A stretch of 64,000 bases of DNA from Bacillota bacterium (GTDB taxonomy: Bacteria; Bacillota; Sulfobacillia; Sulfobacillales; Sulfobacillaceae): the NCBI GenBank assembly GCA_021821465.1, contig JAKACM010000003.1, positions 1 through 64,000 of the forward strand, read 5' to 3'. The notes under the pieces were generated by a model. The model was not told the origin of the DNA and did no database searches. It worked only from the letters and a program-made list of their open reading frames with translations. The position numbers were made by a program, and so were the translations under genes. The stretch's first letter is position 1; each line of letters begins with the position of its first letter. Below are positions 40,629-52,837 of the stretch, piece by piece.

Positions 40629-40973
40629 ATGGTTGTAAACCGCCTACTGATAATTATTGTCCAGTACCGTGATGCCTCCAATGTGGCTTTGGCTCTCGGT
40701 CAAGCACAAGTGAGGTTCACTCAGTTTACCAGTCGGGGAACATTTCTTAATGTCGGCAACACCACGTTTATGATTGGAACGGACAACTCGAAAATCGATG
40801 AAATCCTGAACCTGATTGAAAAGCATTCTCAGGAACGGGCAACTCTGATACAGGGATTTCCCACACTGCATCCGGATATGTATGCCTACCCCGTCAGTGT
40901 CCAAATCGGTGGCGCTATTGTCTTTTCTCTGCCGGTAGAGATCTATGTGCCAGGTGGAAACGAGCCGGAATGA
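40629..40973 (+). CDS. cyclic-di-AMP receptor (DarA/PstA-like)
   Basis: RLLIIIVQYRDASNVALALGQAQVRFTQFTSRGTFLNVGNTTFMIGTDNSKIDEILNLI resembles B. subtilis DarA. Confidence 0.85.
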   Translation: MVVNRLLIIIVQYRDASNVALALGQAQVRFTQFTSRGTFLNVGNTTFMIGTDNSKIDEILNLIEKHSQERATLIQGFPTLHPDMYAYPVSVQIGGAIVFSLPVEIYVPGGNEPE

Positions 40974-41057
40974 ATGGCCTTGCACTTCTTCGCCAATTTT
41001 TATCGAGATGACCACACAAAGATCGTAGCCGATCACGGTTTGAGAGGACGAGACGTC

Positions 41058-41783
41058 ATGACGAATTCATTCAAGGGAACAATGAGACCAATTCTTCATG
41101 TTTTTCTCGTACTCTTCTTGTCCGCCGGACTTCTCGCCTTGCAAACCCACAGCGGAACAATTGCCCCCTCCTCCTTCGAGGGCAAAGGAACCGTTTCTAT
41201 CGACAAGAATCGACCGTGGACACTCAAGTGGGTGAAGATGGGGATTCCCGGTGCTTTAAAAAATCAGGGACAGGGAAGGTGGACACCATGGATCGCTGTT
41301 AATCCCGAGAATATCCGTCAAACGTGGTGGGTGTGGCCTGTGCCGGTGCATAACACTATGTATTTCGGTCGCGGTTTCGGATCTTTTATCCGTTGGCAAC
41401 CGGTCAAGATCACCTCGTCCGAAGGATTGCCCGTCCCTTGGCAAGAGATGATGGTGTGGACCCAAAATTTTGTTAAACGCCGCCAACCGCCGCCCGTGGC
41501 CATTTCTCCCTCTTTAAAGGCCTGGGATATGGGAAAGGCCAATGAACAAGTTGCCGGATTCATGATGGCCATGCAAAGTCGCCCGAACACCTTGGCTCTC
41601 GGCGTTTTACTGAGAGTTCCCGGGCGGGGATGGATACAACTCGTGGGACTTTGGCAATGGCAACATCAATGGACTGCCCATTACCTCATTATCAATCCTC
41701 AGCCGGCCATTTTAAACCGCGCTACTCTTTTAATGCCTCCCGGACAAGGCTTGCCTTTGCCTCTGCCGTCCTGGGCCATTTGA
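41058..41783 (+). CDS. hypothetical secreted/membrane-anchored protein
   Basis: ATG at 41058; N-terminal hydrophobic segment ILHVFLVLFLSAGLLAL. Confidence 0.6.
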   Translation: MTNSFKGTMRPILHVFLVLFLSAGLLALQTHSGTIAPSSFEGKGTVSIDKNRPWTLKWVKMGIPGALKNQGQGRWTPWIAVNPENIRQTWWVWPVPVHNTMYFGRGFGSFIRWQPVKITSSEGLPVPWQEMMVWTQNFVKRRQPPPVAISPSLKAWDMGKANEQVAGFMMAMQSRPNTLALGVLLRVPGRGWIQLVGLWQWQHQWTAHYLIINPQPAILNRATLLMPPGQGLPLPLPSWAI

Positions 41784-41794
41784 TCTCATCTGTG

Positions 41795-42034
41795 TTAAAC
41801 GGTATCGCGCATTTTTTTGCCTTCCATTTGAGGTGCCGGCGCCTTTTTCGAAGGCCGTACAAACCAGGCGACTCTCCGCCTCCAACCATTCGGCAAAATA
41901 ATTACCGGCCGGGTGGGACGGATTAGGACTGTCCACAACACTTGCCTGACGAGAGACCAGAGGCTTGGGCCAAATAACGCAATGAGTACAGGCGCAAACG
42001 CGGCGGTAAGAATGAATATCACAATGACCATCAT
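41795..42034 (-). CDS. small membrane protein
   Basis: MMVIVIFILTAAFAPVLIALFGPSLWSLVRQVLW. Confidence 0.45.
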   Translation of the reverse strand: MMVIVIFILTAAFAPVLIALFGPSLWSLVRQVLWTVLIRPTRPVIILPNGWRRRVAWFVRPSKKAPAPQMEGKKMRDTV

Positions 42035-42207
42035 GATCTCCCCCCATATCACGAATTCATGGACGTGACCCCAATCTTGCAGGGCATAGAACTGATGATC
42101 ATTTTATAATATTCCCGCACTTTTTCCTAGTGCTTTGTAACCATTTCATATAATAATTTTTGTTCGTTACCCTCCGATCCAACAGATGAAATAACTAGCT
42201 CGAACGA

Positions 42208-42717
42208 TTAGTTTTCTGCATGAGTGTCTATCTCCAGCCATTTTTCGAGTTCGATTTCGTCGTGAATCGGAATACCTTGCTCTCCATACAAAGCTATGGC
42301 CGGTTTCTCAAGACGGGCTGTGTCGATAGCCCCCGGATACAATGCACACAGACGAAACCCGCGTTTTTGATAAAAGCGCAAAGCATTGAGATTATCGTTG
42401 GAAGTGATCAGCCACAAACGCTGAATCCCTTGATACCGCGCCCAATTCTCCCAGGCGTTTACCAAGGCCGTGCCCACACCGCGTCCCAAAGTAAGGGCGT
42501 TTAAGCTCACGCATTCCGAGTGCAGGGGGCTTATAGTGAAGCTCAAAGCTCCACAATTTTGTCCTTGCTCGGTGGCGACCAAGGCTTTAAGCTCCCCCAC
42601 TTCGAAACGCTGTCCATGCGAAACCATTGTTTTTGCACCCCATTTTGCTATCCACAAATTCTCGAGCCATATATAGTCCTCGGCTGAAGATGCCCATTTA
42701 ACCGATATATTTGTCAT
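42208..42717 (-). CDS. GNAT family N-acetyltransferase
   Basis: LNALTLGRGVGTALVNAWENWARYQGIQRLWLITSNDNLNALRFYQKRGFRL. Confidence 0.85.
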   Translation of the reverse strand: MTNISVKWASSAEDYIWLENLWIAKWGAKTMVSHGQRFEVGELKALVATEQGQNCGALSFTISPLHSECVSLNALTLGRGVGTALVNAWENWARYQGIQRLWLITSNDNLNALRFYQKRGFRLCALYPGAIDTARLEKPAIALYGEQGIPIHDEIELEKWLEIDTHAEN

Positions 42718-43218
42718 GTAACACATGCCCTCCACTCACCAAGAGAGAACGACCCTCCGAGGAATTTATGCCGACTGTTTGACAGTCGTTAGCAATGGTG
42801 GTGACAAAGCTGTCAAGGACGGCCTTATGCCGACACACCTCTTCCTTAAATATTTGTAGCATTCAAAATACGAAAAATCCGCGAAAGCATTAATATGTCG
42901 AATATGTCATAGTAACCATTTTATCCATAGGAGATGGTGCCTTTAGCCCGTCATCCCGCTATCGATCCTCTCTCCATCTTGATATTTTCGGAAGCGAGCA
43001 AGGAGGACACGTATCCGCTCATGCAAGGTAACTCCTGCCAGTGCGCACAATATCCGAAGAATGACGCGTCGATTGTCCGCTTGGGGGTTATTCTGTGGCG
43101 AAACCCGAGTACCGGGTAATTTCTGAACAGCCATCGCAGAAGACTCACACATGAACCCAACAAATCAAGCCCCCGGTCGCAGTGATCTCAGGGACTGGGA
43201 TTCTAATTCTCTCTATGA

Positions 43219-43746
43219 TTACCGCTCTCCGATTCCCGTTGTCCACGCTAAACCCAAACCCGTGCCAAAAGCTCCCGCCATGCCTAAAAGACTTGCGGGC
43301 TGAAATCCCGACAACACAACATTGATCAGCAACAAAAACAGTGCCCATTGCACCGCCGCCCCATAATTATAACGCGACATGGCATAAACATAGCCTCCGG
43401 CCAGTCCAAACGCCGCCAAAGCCCCGCCTGCACCACCCATAATGATCATCACTGTGGATCCCACAATTCCGGATCCAAAGAACACCAGAAGGTATTGCCA
43501 CCATTTCGCGACAATTTCCAGCTGTGAACCGACAATCCAAATGAAAAACCCCGCAAAAATTAATCCCAAGAGACCTCCAGGCATTATCGTGGTCAGCAAA
43601 ATGGCTTCCACTCGCGTTAAATGTACCAAAAGTCCGGGAAAGTTTCCCAATAGCCACCCGATAATTTCCAGGGCAATTAAGGCAAGGGTAACACGGTTAT
43701 TGCCGTTCCAGCCTCTCGATCCGCGCGACCGATTATTGGACATCAT
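43219..43746 (-). CDS. rhomboid-like integral membrane protein lacking the catalytic Ser/His
   Basis: Polytopic; GSTVMIIMGGAGGALAAFGLAGGYV aligns by eye with the GxSG region of rhomboids but has Gly; no His in the last TM. Confidence 0.5.
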   Translation of the reverse strand: MMSNNRSRGSRGWNGNNRVTLALIALEIIGWLLGNFPGLLVHLTRVEAILLTTIMPGGLLGLIFAGFFIWIVGSQLEIVAKWWQYLLVFFGSGIVGSTVMIIMGGAGGALAAFGLAGGYVYAMSRYNYGAAVQWALFLLLINVVLSGFQPASLLGMAGAFGTGLGLAWTTGIGER

Positions 43747-44322
43747 CTGCCTCTTTTTCCCCTGCCAAAAGTCGTTGGTATCCTGGTCCACAAAAAGTCC
43801 TCCTCTCCCGCCTATCACTTAAGCTGCCAATACAATTACCACCCTATCAGATTTTAATCTGACCTGCATTAATTATGTTCCCCGGTCAAAAGTCAACTAT
43901 CTTGGGAAAAATCCCAGAGATAGCGATTCTCATTTAACAAAAGTCCATTCGATCTCAAAATTGGCCTAGACTTTTACGACTCAATCAGTTCTATCATCTC
44001 GCATAACCTTATGGTTGTCTTGTCTCTTCTACCCACACAAAAGGGACAATCGAGGCGTTGCCTTGGTGACGGATGAAGTAACCTTCCCCAAAGGCAAGTC
44101 TCGACACGCTTTGGTTCAGGCACACAAGTCTTAAGAGGCGAACCCCCCAATTTAAAGGGAGCACCTTCCACACTTTTTTATCGGATTTCAAGATACGCCA
44201 TTCCCATGTGCCAGAGTTGAGTTATATTTGCTATAGATGGATACATCGCCACTTGCTTGAATCATCCCGGAAGATTATGGTACGATTGCAGCCACAATAA
44301 CTGATAAAAGGTGATGACCACG

Positions 44323-44745
44323 ATGCGCTGGACGTTTCAATTTCTTTTATGGGGCAGCGTTACCGGGGCCTTCACCATAGCCACGGCGCTGGCACTGGGT
44401 GATACCGTGTGGCTTTGGGTTTCTCATATCAACAACTTGTTGCCGGCCTTGCACGACAGTATCGATCCCCTCATGCTTGCCTTCTTGTTCGGTGAACTGG
44501 CTCACACCGCCCGGGTTATGCAATCCGCCCATGAGATTCGCCCGGAACTGATTGCAGCGATAGCGGCTTTGGCGTCAGTCCGACATCTTTTGGTCGTTCT
44601 GACGATAAATAAAACGCCGACTCTTGATCAGATTCTGGGAAGCGGATCACTAACGGTAGGATTTGTGGCCATCTGGATGGGTGTTGTTTATATCAGGAGG
44701 CATTTAAATTCTTCTTACCCCACCGATAAGCGCGACGAGGCATAA
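44323..44745 (+). CDS. PsiE-like small membrane protein
   Basis: Four hydrophobic segments; layout like phosphate-starvation-inducible PsiE proteins. Confidence 0.45.
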   Translation: MRWTFQFLLWGSVTGAFTIATALALGDTVWLWVSHINNLLPALHDSIDPLMLAFLFGELAHTARVMQSAHEIRPELIAAIAALASVRHLLVVLTINKTPTLDQILGSGSLTVGFVAIWMGVVYIRRHLNSSYPTDKRDEA

Positions 44746-45036
44746 GACACTTAAAATTCCCGGTGCCAAGTTGAGATGTTAAAGGACAACACAAGATTTC
44801 CGGCAGAAAATACCCCGCCCCTCTCTCCGCTTTACCCGTCTCCCATGTGATCGCCTTCCCTTTTGTGCCGAGCGACACCCTCCCCTAACTGACGTTACCC
44901 GGCAAAATCAGACGAAAAGACGTTTCACAAGTTCAGGGACTAAGAGTGAACTTCATGGGGAACCCTCAGCCGGAACATGACCGGTGATAGTGGGGAGAAA
45001 GGGCCACACCAATAACACAAAACACGGGAATGAAGA

Positions 45037-45930
45037 TCAATTCACTGCGTTTAGAGATTTCTTGCCATTTTCTTCTGGTTCCGTCACCCGAGACTCCGAC
45101 CAAGAGCTCGCCTGGTTTTCGGCAAAAGTAGCCATGATCTGGAGTTGGTGCTGAATAACTTGAGCCTCAAAGGCCATTATCCGCCACAGAAAACCTCCGG
45201 GGAGAGAAGACAATCCTTGATAGTGACCCAATCTCGCATCCTCTTCCGAAGAATTGTCCTTTTCACCGCCAGAGGTGTAGGCACGAGAACGGAGAGTTGA
45301 AGCGTATTCCAGGGTCGGTGGGGACAATCCGGCACAACTCTTCTCATTACGAATAGCCACCAATGATCCCCAGGCCCGAAACCCACCCCAGATGTCGAGA
45401 CCATCGGACTGACCGGAGGCGGGCCTCAGGCACAGGTTTTCATGATATAAAGGAGTGGAGGACTCCCATTCGATAACACTTATTCGGCTATGGTAATGAC
45501 GAAATTGAAACCATTCGCTGCGAGCCAGTCGGCCCGCCACCGCCACCTCTCCCCAGATAAAAGTGGCGGATGATTTCATCTCACAAACAACACTTTGGGT
45601 AAAATCACTTTGCGCAAACGGAATGACTTCATTAGGCAAAAATGTCAACTGAGAATTTGGTTGCAGCACAATGTGCCAGTCGTGCCGGGCATTTCCCGAG
45701 GGCATCGCCATGAGTTTGGCCGCTTCCTGCGTACTTAAGCTCAGAGATGCCCCAGACTCCACAACAATTTCGGTTTCAAAATGATCGCCTTCCAAAATAC
45801 CGGCGAATTCCGCACTCACCACGTGAAAAGGCGGTGTGTTTTTCAGCACAAAAAGATAAAGCGGCGGCTCGCAATAGGTTTCAATGCGGTTGGGATAGAC
45901 ATGTATATATTGTCGGCTTAAGGTATTCAT
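45037..45930 (-). CDS. ureD: urease accessory protein UreD/UreH
   Basis: [43 protein letters not shown]; cluster position. Confidence 0.88.
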   Translation of the reverse strand: MNTLSRQYIHVYPNRIETYCEPPLYLFVLKNTPPFHVVSAEFAGILEGDHFETEIVVESGASLSLSTQEAAKLMAMPSGNARHDWHIVLQPNSQLTFLPNEVIPFAQSDFTQSVVCEMKSSATFIWGEVAVAGRLARSEWFQFRHYHSRISVIEWESSTPLYHENLCLRPASGQSDGLDIWGGFRAWGSLVAIRNEKSCAGLSPPTLEYASTLRSRAYTSGGEKDNSSEEDARLGHYQGLSSLPGGFLWRIMAFEAQVIQHQLQIMATFAENQASSWSESRVTEPEENGKKSLNAVN

Positions 45931-46559
45931 TCCGTTTTTTCCCCTGAATCCCCCGAGCCTTCTTCAAACAAGGCATAGGAGCGCACCACGGCCAATAATT
46001 CGGACATTCCCTCCCCCGTCTTTAGGTTCGTCAGCACATAGGGATTGGACCGCATTGCCCGGGTGTCGCGTTCCATTACCGCCAAATCCGCCCCCACATA
46101 GGGAGCCAAATCCACTTTATTTATGACTAAGACATCGGATTTGACAATACCTGGCCCGCCCTTTCGCGGCAATTTTTCCCCTCCTGCCACATCAATCACA
46201 TAAATGACAAAATCCGCTAAATCGGGGCTAAAGGTCGCGGCCAAATTGTCGCCGCCGCTTTCGATTAGTACCACATCCAGATCGGGAAAAACGCTCAATA
46301 ACTCATCCAACGCATCCAAATTCACCGAAGCATCTTCCCTAATCGCCGTATGGGGACATCCTCCGGTTTCAACTCCGCGTATTCGTTCCGCAGGCAATAC
46401 TCCACTATGCACCAAAATCCGTTCATCTTCCCGGGTATAAATGTCGTTGGTAATGACCGCTATGCTGTACTCTTCTTTTAAGGATTCGGCCAACCACTGC
46501 ACAACGGTCGTTTTCCCCGCACCGACAGGTCCTGCAACTCCGATTCTGACCGGTTTCAC
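45927..46559 (-). CDS. ureG: urease accessory GTPase UreG
   Basis: [61 protein letters not shown]. Confidence 0.96.
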   Translation of the reverse strand: MKPVRIGVAGPVGAGKTTVVQWLAESLKEEYSIAVITNDIYTREDERILVHSGVLPAERIRGVETGGCPHTAIREDASVNLDALDELLSVFPDLDVVLIESGGDNLAATFSPDLADFVIYVIDVAGGEKLPRKGGPGIVKSDVLVINKVDLAPYVGADLAVMERDTRAMRSNPYVLTNLKTGEGMSELLAVVRSYALFEEGSGDSGEKTE

Positions 46560-46606
46560 GGAAAAACCCCTCCTTTCGTATTCTTGTGGCCCTTCATAAC
46601 CACAGT

Positions 46607-47356
46607 TTACGAGCGAAACAATCGCGAATATAAATCGCGGTGGCGCATTTGGGCCACCTCATAAAGAGGCATACCAGAGCCGATATCCTCCACCTGCAAA
46701 TCCTTGATTTCCGTCAATACTTCCATAGTCCAACCATGCAGATCAAACAGCATTTTTTGAGACGATCTCTGCCCTAAAGGGACTAAGCGCACCAGCACCT
46801 GAACCATCGCAGAGAGGGCCATGTAGGCCTGAGCTTGCATGCCCAGACCTTCCCCCCATTTCCGAATCACACCGATTACAGCCAACACTACCGCCTGATT
46901 TCCGAGATGGGGAGCATGGCGGACGGCCTCTTGATATTTAGGCAGATCCGAATCCTGGAATAGCTCCGAGGCCGTGAGCAAAATACGCCGACCGATATTC
47001 AAAGAACCCTGGCGACTTTCTTCGGACGCACGGCTCGCCGTCAAGTACCCGTCAATTTTCCGGACCTGAGTCCAAAAACTGACATCATGGGAAGCTCTAT
47101 AAACCAGTTGGGCGGCCAAAGCGTCGGATCTCACCCAACTATGACGAACAATCGCGCGAATCCACTCCCGTGACGACAATTCATCCGTAATCCACTGTTC
47201 TTGAACGAGAGTTTCCAACCCGAACGAGTGAGTAAAAGCCCCTGAAGGAAACAAGCCGTCCACAAACTGAAATACTTCACCGTCCTGGGAATTGGCCACA
47301 ATCAAGAAGCCCTGTGAGGACGGTTTCTGGTGGCAAACCCCTGAGGTAACACGCAA
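46607..47356 (-). CDS. ureF: urease accessory protein UreF
   Basis: [23 protein letters not shown]; cluster position; TTG start inferred. Confidence 0.9.
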   Translation of the reverse strand: MRVTSGVCHQKPSSQGFLIVANSQDGEVFQFVDGLFPSGAFTHSFGLETLVQEQWITDELSSREWIRAIVRHSWVRSDALAAQLVYRASHDVSFWTQVRKIDGYLTASRASEESRQGSLNIGRRILLTASELFQDSDLPKYQEAVRHAPHLGNQAVVLAVIGVIRKWGEGLGMQAQAYMALSAMVQVLVRLVPLGQRSSQKMLFDLHGWTMEVLTEIKDLQVEDIGSGMPLYEVAQMRHRDLYSRLFRS

Positions 47357-47760
47357 TATTCTTCAACAACCAAGATGCCCAAGGATTGGGCGAGGTCCTT
47401 GAGAAAGGTTTCATTGGGGGTGAACACCTGTCCTTCCTTAACCCAGCAAGGTTGGTGCAAATTCCCGATATGATAACATAAGGTTCCCATCTCTTCGGGC
47501 GTCTTGGGCTGCATCACCAAAACTTTCTGGGCCTTCATCCGAGCTACAATGAAAATCTCTTGATCGGCATAGAGGATGTCTTGGTCAGCAAGTCCCGTAT
47601 GGCGGGGCAAGTCTATCAGCACGACACGACCTTTGTCACTGAGAGTTTTCCACCGAGATCTCTGGCATTGATCACTATCCATATCCACCCATTCGACGGC
47701 TTTGCCAAGGCTATCGCTTCCGAACGATCCCAAGACTCGATTCACTCTCACTGTATCCAT
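47302..47760 (-). CDS. ureE: urease accessory protein UreE
   Basis: DKGRVVLIDLPRHTGLADQDILY...GTLCYHIGNLHQPCWV. Confidence 0.85.
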   Translation of the reverse strand: MDTVRVNRVLGSFGSDSLGKAVEWVDMDSDQCQRSRWKTLSDKGRVVLIDLPRHTGLADQDILYADQEIFIVARMKAQKVLVMQPKTPEEMGTLCYHIGNLHQPCWVKEGQVFTPNETFLKDLAQSLGILVVEEYCVLPQGFATRNRPHRAS

Positions 47761-47806
47761 TACTTTCTCTCTGACTCCCTTCCCTGTCCTTCCCCCTAGG
47801 TCCTCT

Positions 47807-49522
47807 TCAGAATAAGAAGTACCGTTGGGCCATAGGCAAAACATCGGCCGGAACTGAGGTAATCCACTCGTCATTGGCGTATACCCGGTAAGTTTCGGGA
47901 TCCACAACAATCTTTGGGGTCTGATCATTCAACATCATCGATTGTTTATTCACATTTCTGCAATTCTTGACGGCATAAAATTGCCGGTCAAGGCGTGAAT
48001 CTATTGTTCCGGCATGATAGGCTTTCTGGGACACAAATGTCCAGGACGAATTCCTGGGTCCATGTCCTTGGGATGCGAACATTTTTCGCATCAGACGGGG
48101 TTCTACGGTAGGAATCGAGGCATTTCCGTCACCCATCAAAGCCGCCGCGATCATCCCTCCTTTGATGACGACAGACGGTTTAACCCCGAAAAAGGCCGGC
48201 TTCCACAATACCAAATCGGCCCATTTTCCTTCCTCTACGGACCCAACCAATTCATTAATCCCATGCGTAATAGCGGGATTAATGGTATATTTCGCGATAT
48301 AGCGTTTGATCCGGAAATTGTCGCATGTAGAGTCGTCTTCTTTTAAAGCTCCCCGCTCCTTTTTCATTTTGTGTGCGGTCTGCCATGTTCTGGTAATTAC
48401 CTCGCCTATGCGGCCCATAGCCATGGAGTCCGAGGACATCATGGACAAGACTCCCATGTCATGGAGCACATCTTCGGCTCCGATAGTCTCACCCCGGATT
48501 CGGGAATCGGCAAATGCAACATCTTCGGCCAGCTTAGGATCCAGGTGATGGCACACCATCAGCATATCCATGTGTTCCGCTAAGGTATTCACGGTATAAG
48601 GTCTGGTCGGGTTGGTTGAAGACGGCAAAACATGATTAAAAGACGCGACACGCAAAATATCGGGAGCGTGTCCTCCCCCTGCGCCTTCCGTGTGATAAGT
48701 ATGAATAATTCGCCCATCAATAGCCCGGATCGTTTCTTCCACAAATCCTGCCTCGTTGAGGGTATCCGTATGAATAGTAACCTGCACATCTTCTTCATCG
48801 GCCACTTGAAGGCAGGTGTCAATGGCCCTAGGAGTGGTTCCCCAATCCTCGTGCAGTTTGAGTCCGATTGCCCCGGCTAAAATCTGCTCCCGCAATGGCT
48901 CTTTAAACGAAGCGTTGCCTTTTCCGGTCAAACCGACATTAACCGGCATTTCACTCATGGCGTCAAGCATTCGGGCAATATACCAAGGTCCCGGAGTCGC
49001 CGTCGTCGCATTCGTGCCGGTACTCGGTCCTGTGCCTCCCCCTATCAAAGTCGTCATACCGGCTGCGAGCGCATGAAACGCCAAATCGGGAGTAATCCAG
49101 TGGACGTGGGTGTCAATGCCTCCCGCTGTCAAGATCATCCCTTCTCCGGAAATCATCTCCGTTGTGGGAGCAATAACCAAACGGGGTTCCACCCCGTCCA
49201 TAATGTCAGGATTTCCGGCCTTGCCGATAGCGGAAATGCGTCCGTTCCTGATACCGACATCGGCCTTGACAATTCCCCAGTAGTCAATAATGACAACATT
49301 GCTAATGACCAAATCCGGGGCACCTTGGGCCCTTGTGTGCCAACCGGCCTGACCCATGCCCTCACGAACAACTTTTCCTCCTCCAAATTTCGCGCAATCT
49401 CTGTCAACAGTCCGATCTTCCTCCACCATGGCCCATAATTCCGTGTCGGCGAGCCGTATCCTGTCGCCGAGTCCGGGGCCAAAGAGTTGCTGACGTTGGA
49501 GGCGGCTTATCCCAGAACTCAT
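47807..49522 (-). CDS. ureC: urease subunit alpha
   Basis: [27 protein letters not shown] (carbamylated Lys); [15 protein letters not shown]. Confidence 0.97.
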   Translation of the reverse strand: MSSGISRLQRQQLFGPGLGDRIRLADTELWAMVEEDRTVDRDCAKFGGGKVVREGMGQAGWHTRAQGAPDLVISNVVIIDYWGIVKADVGIRNGRISAIGKAGNPDIMDGVEPRLVIAPTTEMISGEGMILTAGGIDTHVHWITPDLAFHALAAGMTTLIGGGTGPSTGTNATTATPGPWYIARMLDAMSEMPVNVGLTGKGNASFKEPLREQILAGAIGLKLHEDWGTTPRAIDTCLQVADEEDVQVTIHTDTLNEAGFVEETIRAIDGRIIHTYHTEGAGGGHAPDILRVASFNHVLPSSTNPTRPYTVNTLAEHMDMLMVCHHLDPKLAEDVAFADSRIRGETIGAEDVLHDMGVLSMMSSDSMAMGRIGEVITRTWQTAHKMKKERGALKEDDSTCDNFRIKRYIAKYTINPAITHGINELVGSVEEGKWADLVLWKPAFFGVKPSVVIKGGMIAAALMGDGNASIPTVEPRLMRKMFASQGHGPRNSSWTFVSQKAYHAGTIDSRLDRQFYAVKNCRNVNKQSMMLNDQTPKIVVDPETYRVYANDEWITSVPADVLPMAQRYFLF

Positions 49523-49890
49523 AACTCGTCTCTCCAAAATCCCCGTTCCCGCGCTTTTCTCAAGGCTTGCTCTTTAATCGCCTCATCGTCGAGTGCTCCC
49601 TCGGTTAAACCGTTCAATCCGTATATTCGCCTGCTTCCTTGTAGAGGAGTTAACCTCACCGTTTTGCTCACACCCGGCTCAAAACGCACGGCAGCGCCCG
49701 CCAAAATATCCAAACGCATTCCATAGGCCCGATCGCGGGTAAAGTAAAGAGCTTTATTGACCTCAAAAAAATGGAAATGTGAGCCTACCTGAATGGGACG
49801 ATCTCCCGTATTTTTCACTTCCAAAACAACACCGCAAACAGAATCCACAATAAGAGGTGCATCCTTGACCTTAATTTCTCCCGGTATCAT
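49519..49890 (-). CDS. ureB: urease subunit beta
   Basis: [22 protein letters not shown]...[15 protein letters not shown]. Confidence 0.95.
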   Translation of the reverse strand: MIPGEIKVKDAPLIVDSVCGVVLEVKNTGDRPIQVGSHFHFFEVNKALYFTRDRAYGMRLDILAGAAVRFEPGVSKTVRLTPLQGSRRIYGLNGLTEGALDDEAIKEQALRKARERGFWRDEL

Positions 49891-50234
49891 CCTGAACTCA
49901 CCACAAAGGTACTCCTCTCGGCCTTGGGTCGAATGGGATTGTGCACTGTCACCAATTTAGTTCCGTCCGGAAAGGTCGCCTCGATTTGAACGACGTCAAC
50001 CATTTCACTCACTCCTTCCATCACATCGTCCATGGTTAGGAGCGTGACCCCTTCCGTCATTAATAACGCCACAGTTTTCCCCTCACGGGCTCCTTCCATG
50101 AGATGCGCCGCAATATAGGCCACTGACTCGGGATAATTGAGTTTAATCCCTCGTTCCAGCCGACTTCGCGCCAGATTGGCGGCCACTACTATCAATAATT
50201 TTTCCTGTTCCCTGGGAGAAAGAAACATATTCAC
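49887..50234 (-). CDS. ureA: urease subunit gamma
   Basis: [37 protein letters not shown]...[20 protein letters not shown]. Confidence 0.95.
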   Translation of the reverse strand: MNMFLSPREQEKLLIVVAANLARSRLERGIKLNYPESVAYIAAHLMEGAREGKTVALLMTEGVTLLTMDDVMEGVSEMVDVVQIEATFPDGTKLVTVHNPIRPKAERSTFVVSSG

Positions 50235-50392
50235 CCCTCCCTCTCATTTCCATGCTAACGACCAGGCAAAAACAATTCTTGTGCCGTCGACTGAAAAATC
50301 GTTTGTTTTGTCCGATCACTGAACATGATCTGTCAGGCAAAACCCGAACCGATCCCAAAATGATCAAATCCTTGGGGACAGGTTATGTTTGA

Positions 50393-50695
50393 ATGAAGAT
50401 TAGGCTATTGACGAACTTCACAGCAAAGAGCAATGTGGGAGTAAAGAGGTGGAAAGATTTCGTGTTAACGGCCTTCGGTGCAATCGTCGTGAGTCTTATG
50501 ATGATCTTTTACGCTTTGGAACAACATTCTTCTTGGTACACTTTCGCGTTTGCCGTTGCTTGCGGTGCTTCATCTGTCTACGGATGGCTGGCAGGCACTT
50601 GGCCTTTTGGTGTTGTGGAGGGAGTATGGGCCATCATTGCCTTCCGCAAATGGTGGCGACTTCGCCGAGGAGCCATAACCCGTACCCCGGCCTAA
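50393..50695 (+). CDS. small membrane protein
   Basis: 100 aa; FVLTAFGAIVVSLMMIFYALEQHSSWYTFAFAVACGASSVYGWLAGTWPFGVVEGVWAIIAFRKWW. Confidence 0.55.
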   Translation: MKIRLLTNFTAKSNVGVKRWKDFVLTAFGAIVVSLMMIFYALEQHSSWYTFAFAVACGASSVYGWLAGTWPFGVVEGVWAIIAFRKWWRLRRGAITRTPA

Positions 50696-51934
50696 TGAGG
50701 ATTTCCCTCAAACCCTTCTTGTTGATAAAGGTCTTCGATTACCGGTGGATTTAACATAAATCTCAGCCTGCCCGGTGTTATGCACCCTCGGGTTTCTCAT
50801 CGGCCCATTTAAACCCAGATCCTCCAATGGCTGTTCAGGTTGTTGAAAGAATACGGCACTTATCTCCACACAATAGGAAATGCGTCGGATCTTTATGATC
50901 GTAATTCATCATCAAAGTTCGGCGCATTCATAGACGCAAATATTCCTAGGGACGAAAAGAAATGTGCCGGGCGTACGGCGCCATTGGACAACTGCAGTTG
51001 TTTGGCACTTAAATCCTGTCTTGGTCCGTCATTTCTATCTCCCAGATATTAATGATCTTCCGGAAACAGCCCATAAGAGCGCGGTTCATCTCGGAAGATG
51101 GGATAGCTATGGGTCGGCATGGTTCGGCCGCTAATTACGGAAAAAGGCCGAGAAGGAAAAATCAAGGAGAGATCCCTGATTCCCATTATCTCCGCCAACG
51201 GAAATGACCATAAATCACGCTTGTTGGGATCAACAATTTTACTCAACTCACCCCAACCGAGCCATTGGCGAACGGGGTGTCGCACCTCCTTGATTTTCGT
51301 CTTAGGCATGAAGTTTGTTTAGAGTTTGACATTTTCCCAGTTTTGTTTACAGCGAATTTCGATTTGTCTCTTCATCGCGGAACATCTGCTTGATTGGATC
51401 AGGGATTTCGTTAAAGTTCGCAGAACGACTCATGGCATTTGTGAAACTTTGAACAAACTTACCTGTAAGTTCGCTGTCGTTTTCACTACCTGTCAAGTTA
51501 TAAATCCACCTATTTTGCTACTTCTTATCCTCTATAAATCAAGTCCAAACTTCTTCCCTTCTCCGTTGTAAGTGGCGGTGTATAATGGTTCTGCACGTTT
51601 TTTAGAAATTTCTTCAAAGTTTCGTCCTACGCAAATGATGTTTATCACAAGAGAAAATTCTAGTTAAGTAAGAATCATCTCGTAATCAATATCGATCACT
51701 CCGAATCGAATTTTCGTGTCATTTGTTCTTAACTTATTGATCTTTTTATTAAACTGCAATATACTCAAAACGTCTTACCAACCAATTAAGTTAATTGCAT
51801 TTACATAAGGGTTTCGCCGAAATTACCGTAACCCTTAGTGAGTTGTTTATTTTCTTATATTTCCAATTATCACAATTCGCTATTGATTTCTTGCTTTAGT
51901 GGAAAATCTTCGTTATTAAAGAGGTGATTCCTGC

Positions 51935-52837
51935 GTGACTCCCAAACGTCCAAAACACTCCTATCGTTACCGTCTTTTGATTCTTCTGGGCATCGGACTT
52001 CTCGCAACAGGGTGTGGCAAACAATATGTTCTTCTGCATCCGGCGGGCCCCGTGGCCAAAAGCGAACTGGGGTTGATTTACCTCTCGGGTGGCGCGATGA
52101 TCTTCGTGATTTTATTGGTGCTGGTACTCTTCACCATTGTGTTGGTGCGCTTTCGCGACAAACCCGGAAACAAGGCACCCTACCACCCTTTATGGGATCA
52201 CAACCGTAAGTTGGAACTCTTTTGGGTCGGTCTGTCGCTGGTTATTGTGATTGTTATCAGCATTCCTACCGTACAAAAGACATACGCGCTCGATAAACTG
52301 CCTCCCGCCAAAGATCCCGTAATCATCGACGTCACGGCCATTCAATATAAATGGCTCTTTGAATATCCTCAACAACATATCGCGACTGTCAACTATATCA
52401 ACATCCCGTCCGGTGTGCCCGTTTTGTTTAAACTTACCGCGGAGGCTCCCATGAATACCTTTTGGGTGCCTAGGTTGGGGGGTATGGAATACACCATGCC
52501 GGGTGAGGTTCTGCCATTATGGCTTGAAGCTCGCAAACCCGGTATTTACCCGGGACGCAGCGGACAATTTTCGGGCCGGGGATTTGTCCATATGACGTTC
52601 AACGTTCGGGCTATTCCCATGAACCGATTCCACAGTTGGGCCAACCAAGTCCAAAAAGAGAATCACCCTCTCACCATCTCCGATTATAACCGCCTGGTTG
52701 ATCGGCACATCTGGGTGAGTTCTGCCACTTATTCCGGTTTTCCTGTCTCAACTTTCCCCACGACCGATCACGGTTTTACGTTACACGGGAACATGTTCAT
52801 TCAAATGAAACACATGTTCATGAACATGCCTTCCTAA
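51935..52837 (+). CDS. terminal quinol oxidase subunit II (no CuA ligands)
   Basis: Lipobox LLATGCGK; VTAIQYKWLFEYPQ; APMNTFWVPRLGGMEYTMPGEVLPLWLEA; CuA loop replaced by SGQFSGRGFVHMTF. Confidence 0.9.
   Translation: MTPKRPKHSYRYRLLILLGIGLLATGCGKQYVLLHPAGPVAKSELGLIYLSGGAMIFVILLVLVLFTIVLVRFRDKPGNKAPYHPLWDHNRKLELFWVGLSLVIVIVISIPTVQKTYALDKLPPAKDPVIIDVTAIQYKWLFEYPQQHIATVNYINIPSGVPVLFKLTAEAPMNTFWVPRLGGMEYTMPGEVLPLWLEARKPGIYPGRSGQFSGRGFVHMTFNVRAIPMNRFHSWANQVQKENHPLTISDYNRLVDRHIWVSSATYSGFPVSTFPTTDHGFTLHGNMFIQMKHMFMNMPS

Noticed and set aside
42764-42812. Short hairpins GACTGTTTGACAGTC and nearby GACAAAGCTGTC
   Set aside because: Small stems are common by chance; no T-tract or adjacent gene start makes a specific function supportable.
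51049-51309. 86 aa minus-strand ORF (MPKTKIKEVRHPVRQWLGWGELSKIVDPNKRDLWSF...)
   Set aside because: Composition is somewhat protein-like but there is no clear RBS or homology; left unannotated.
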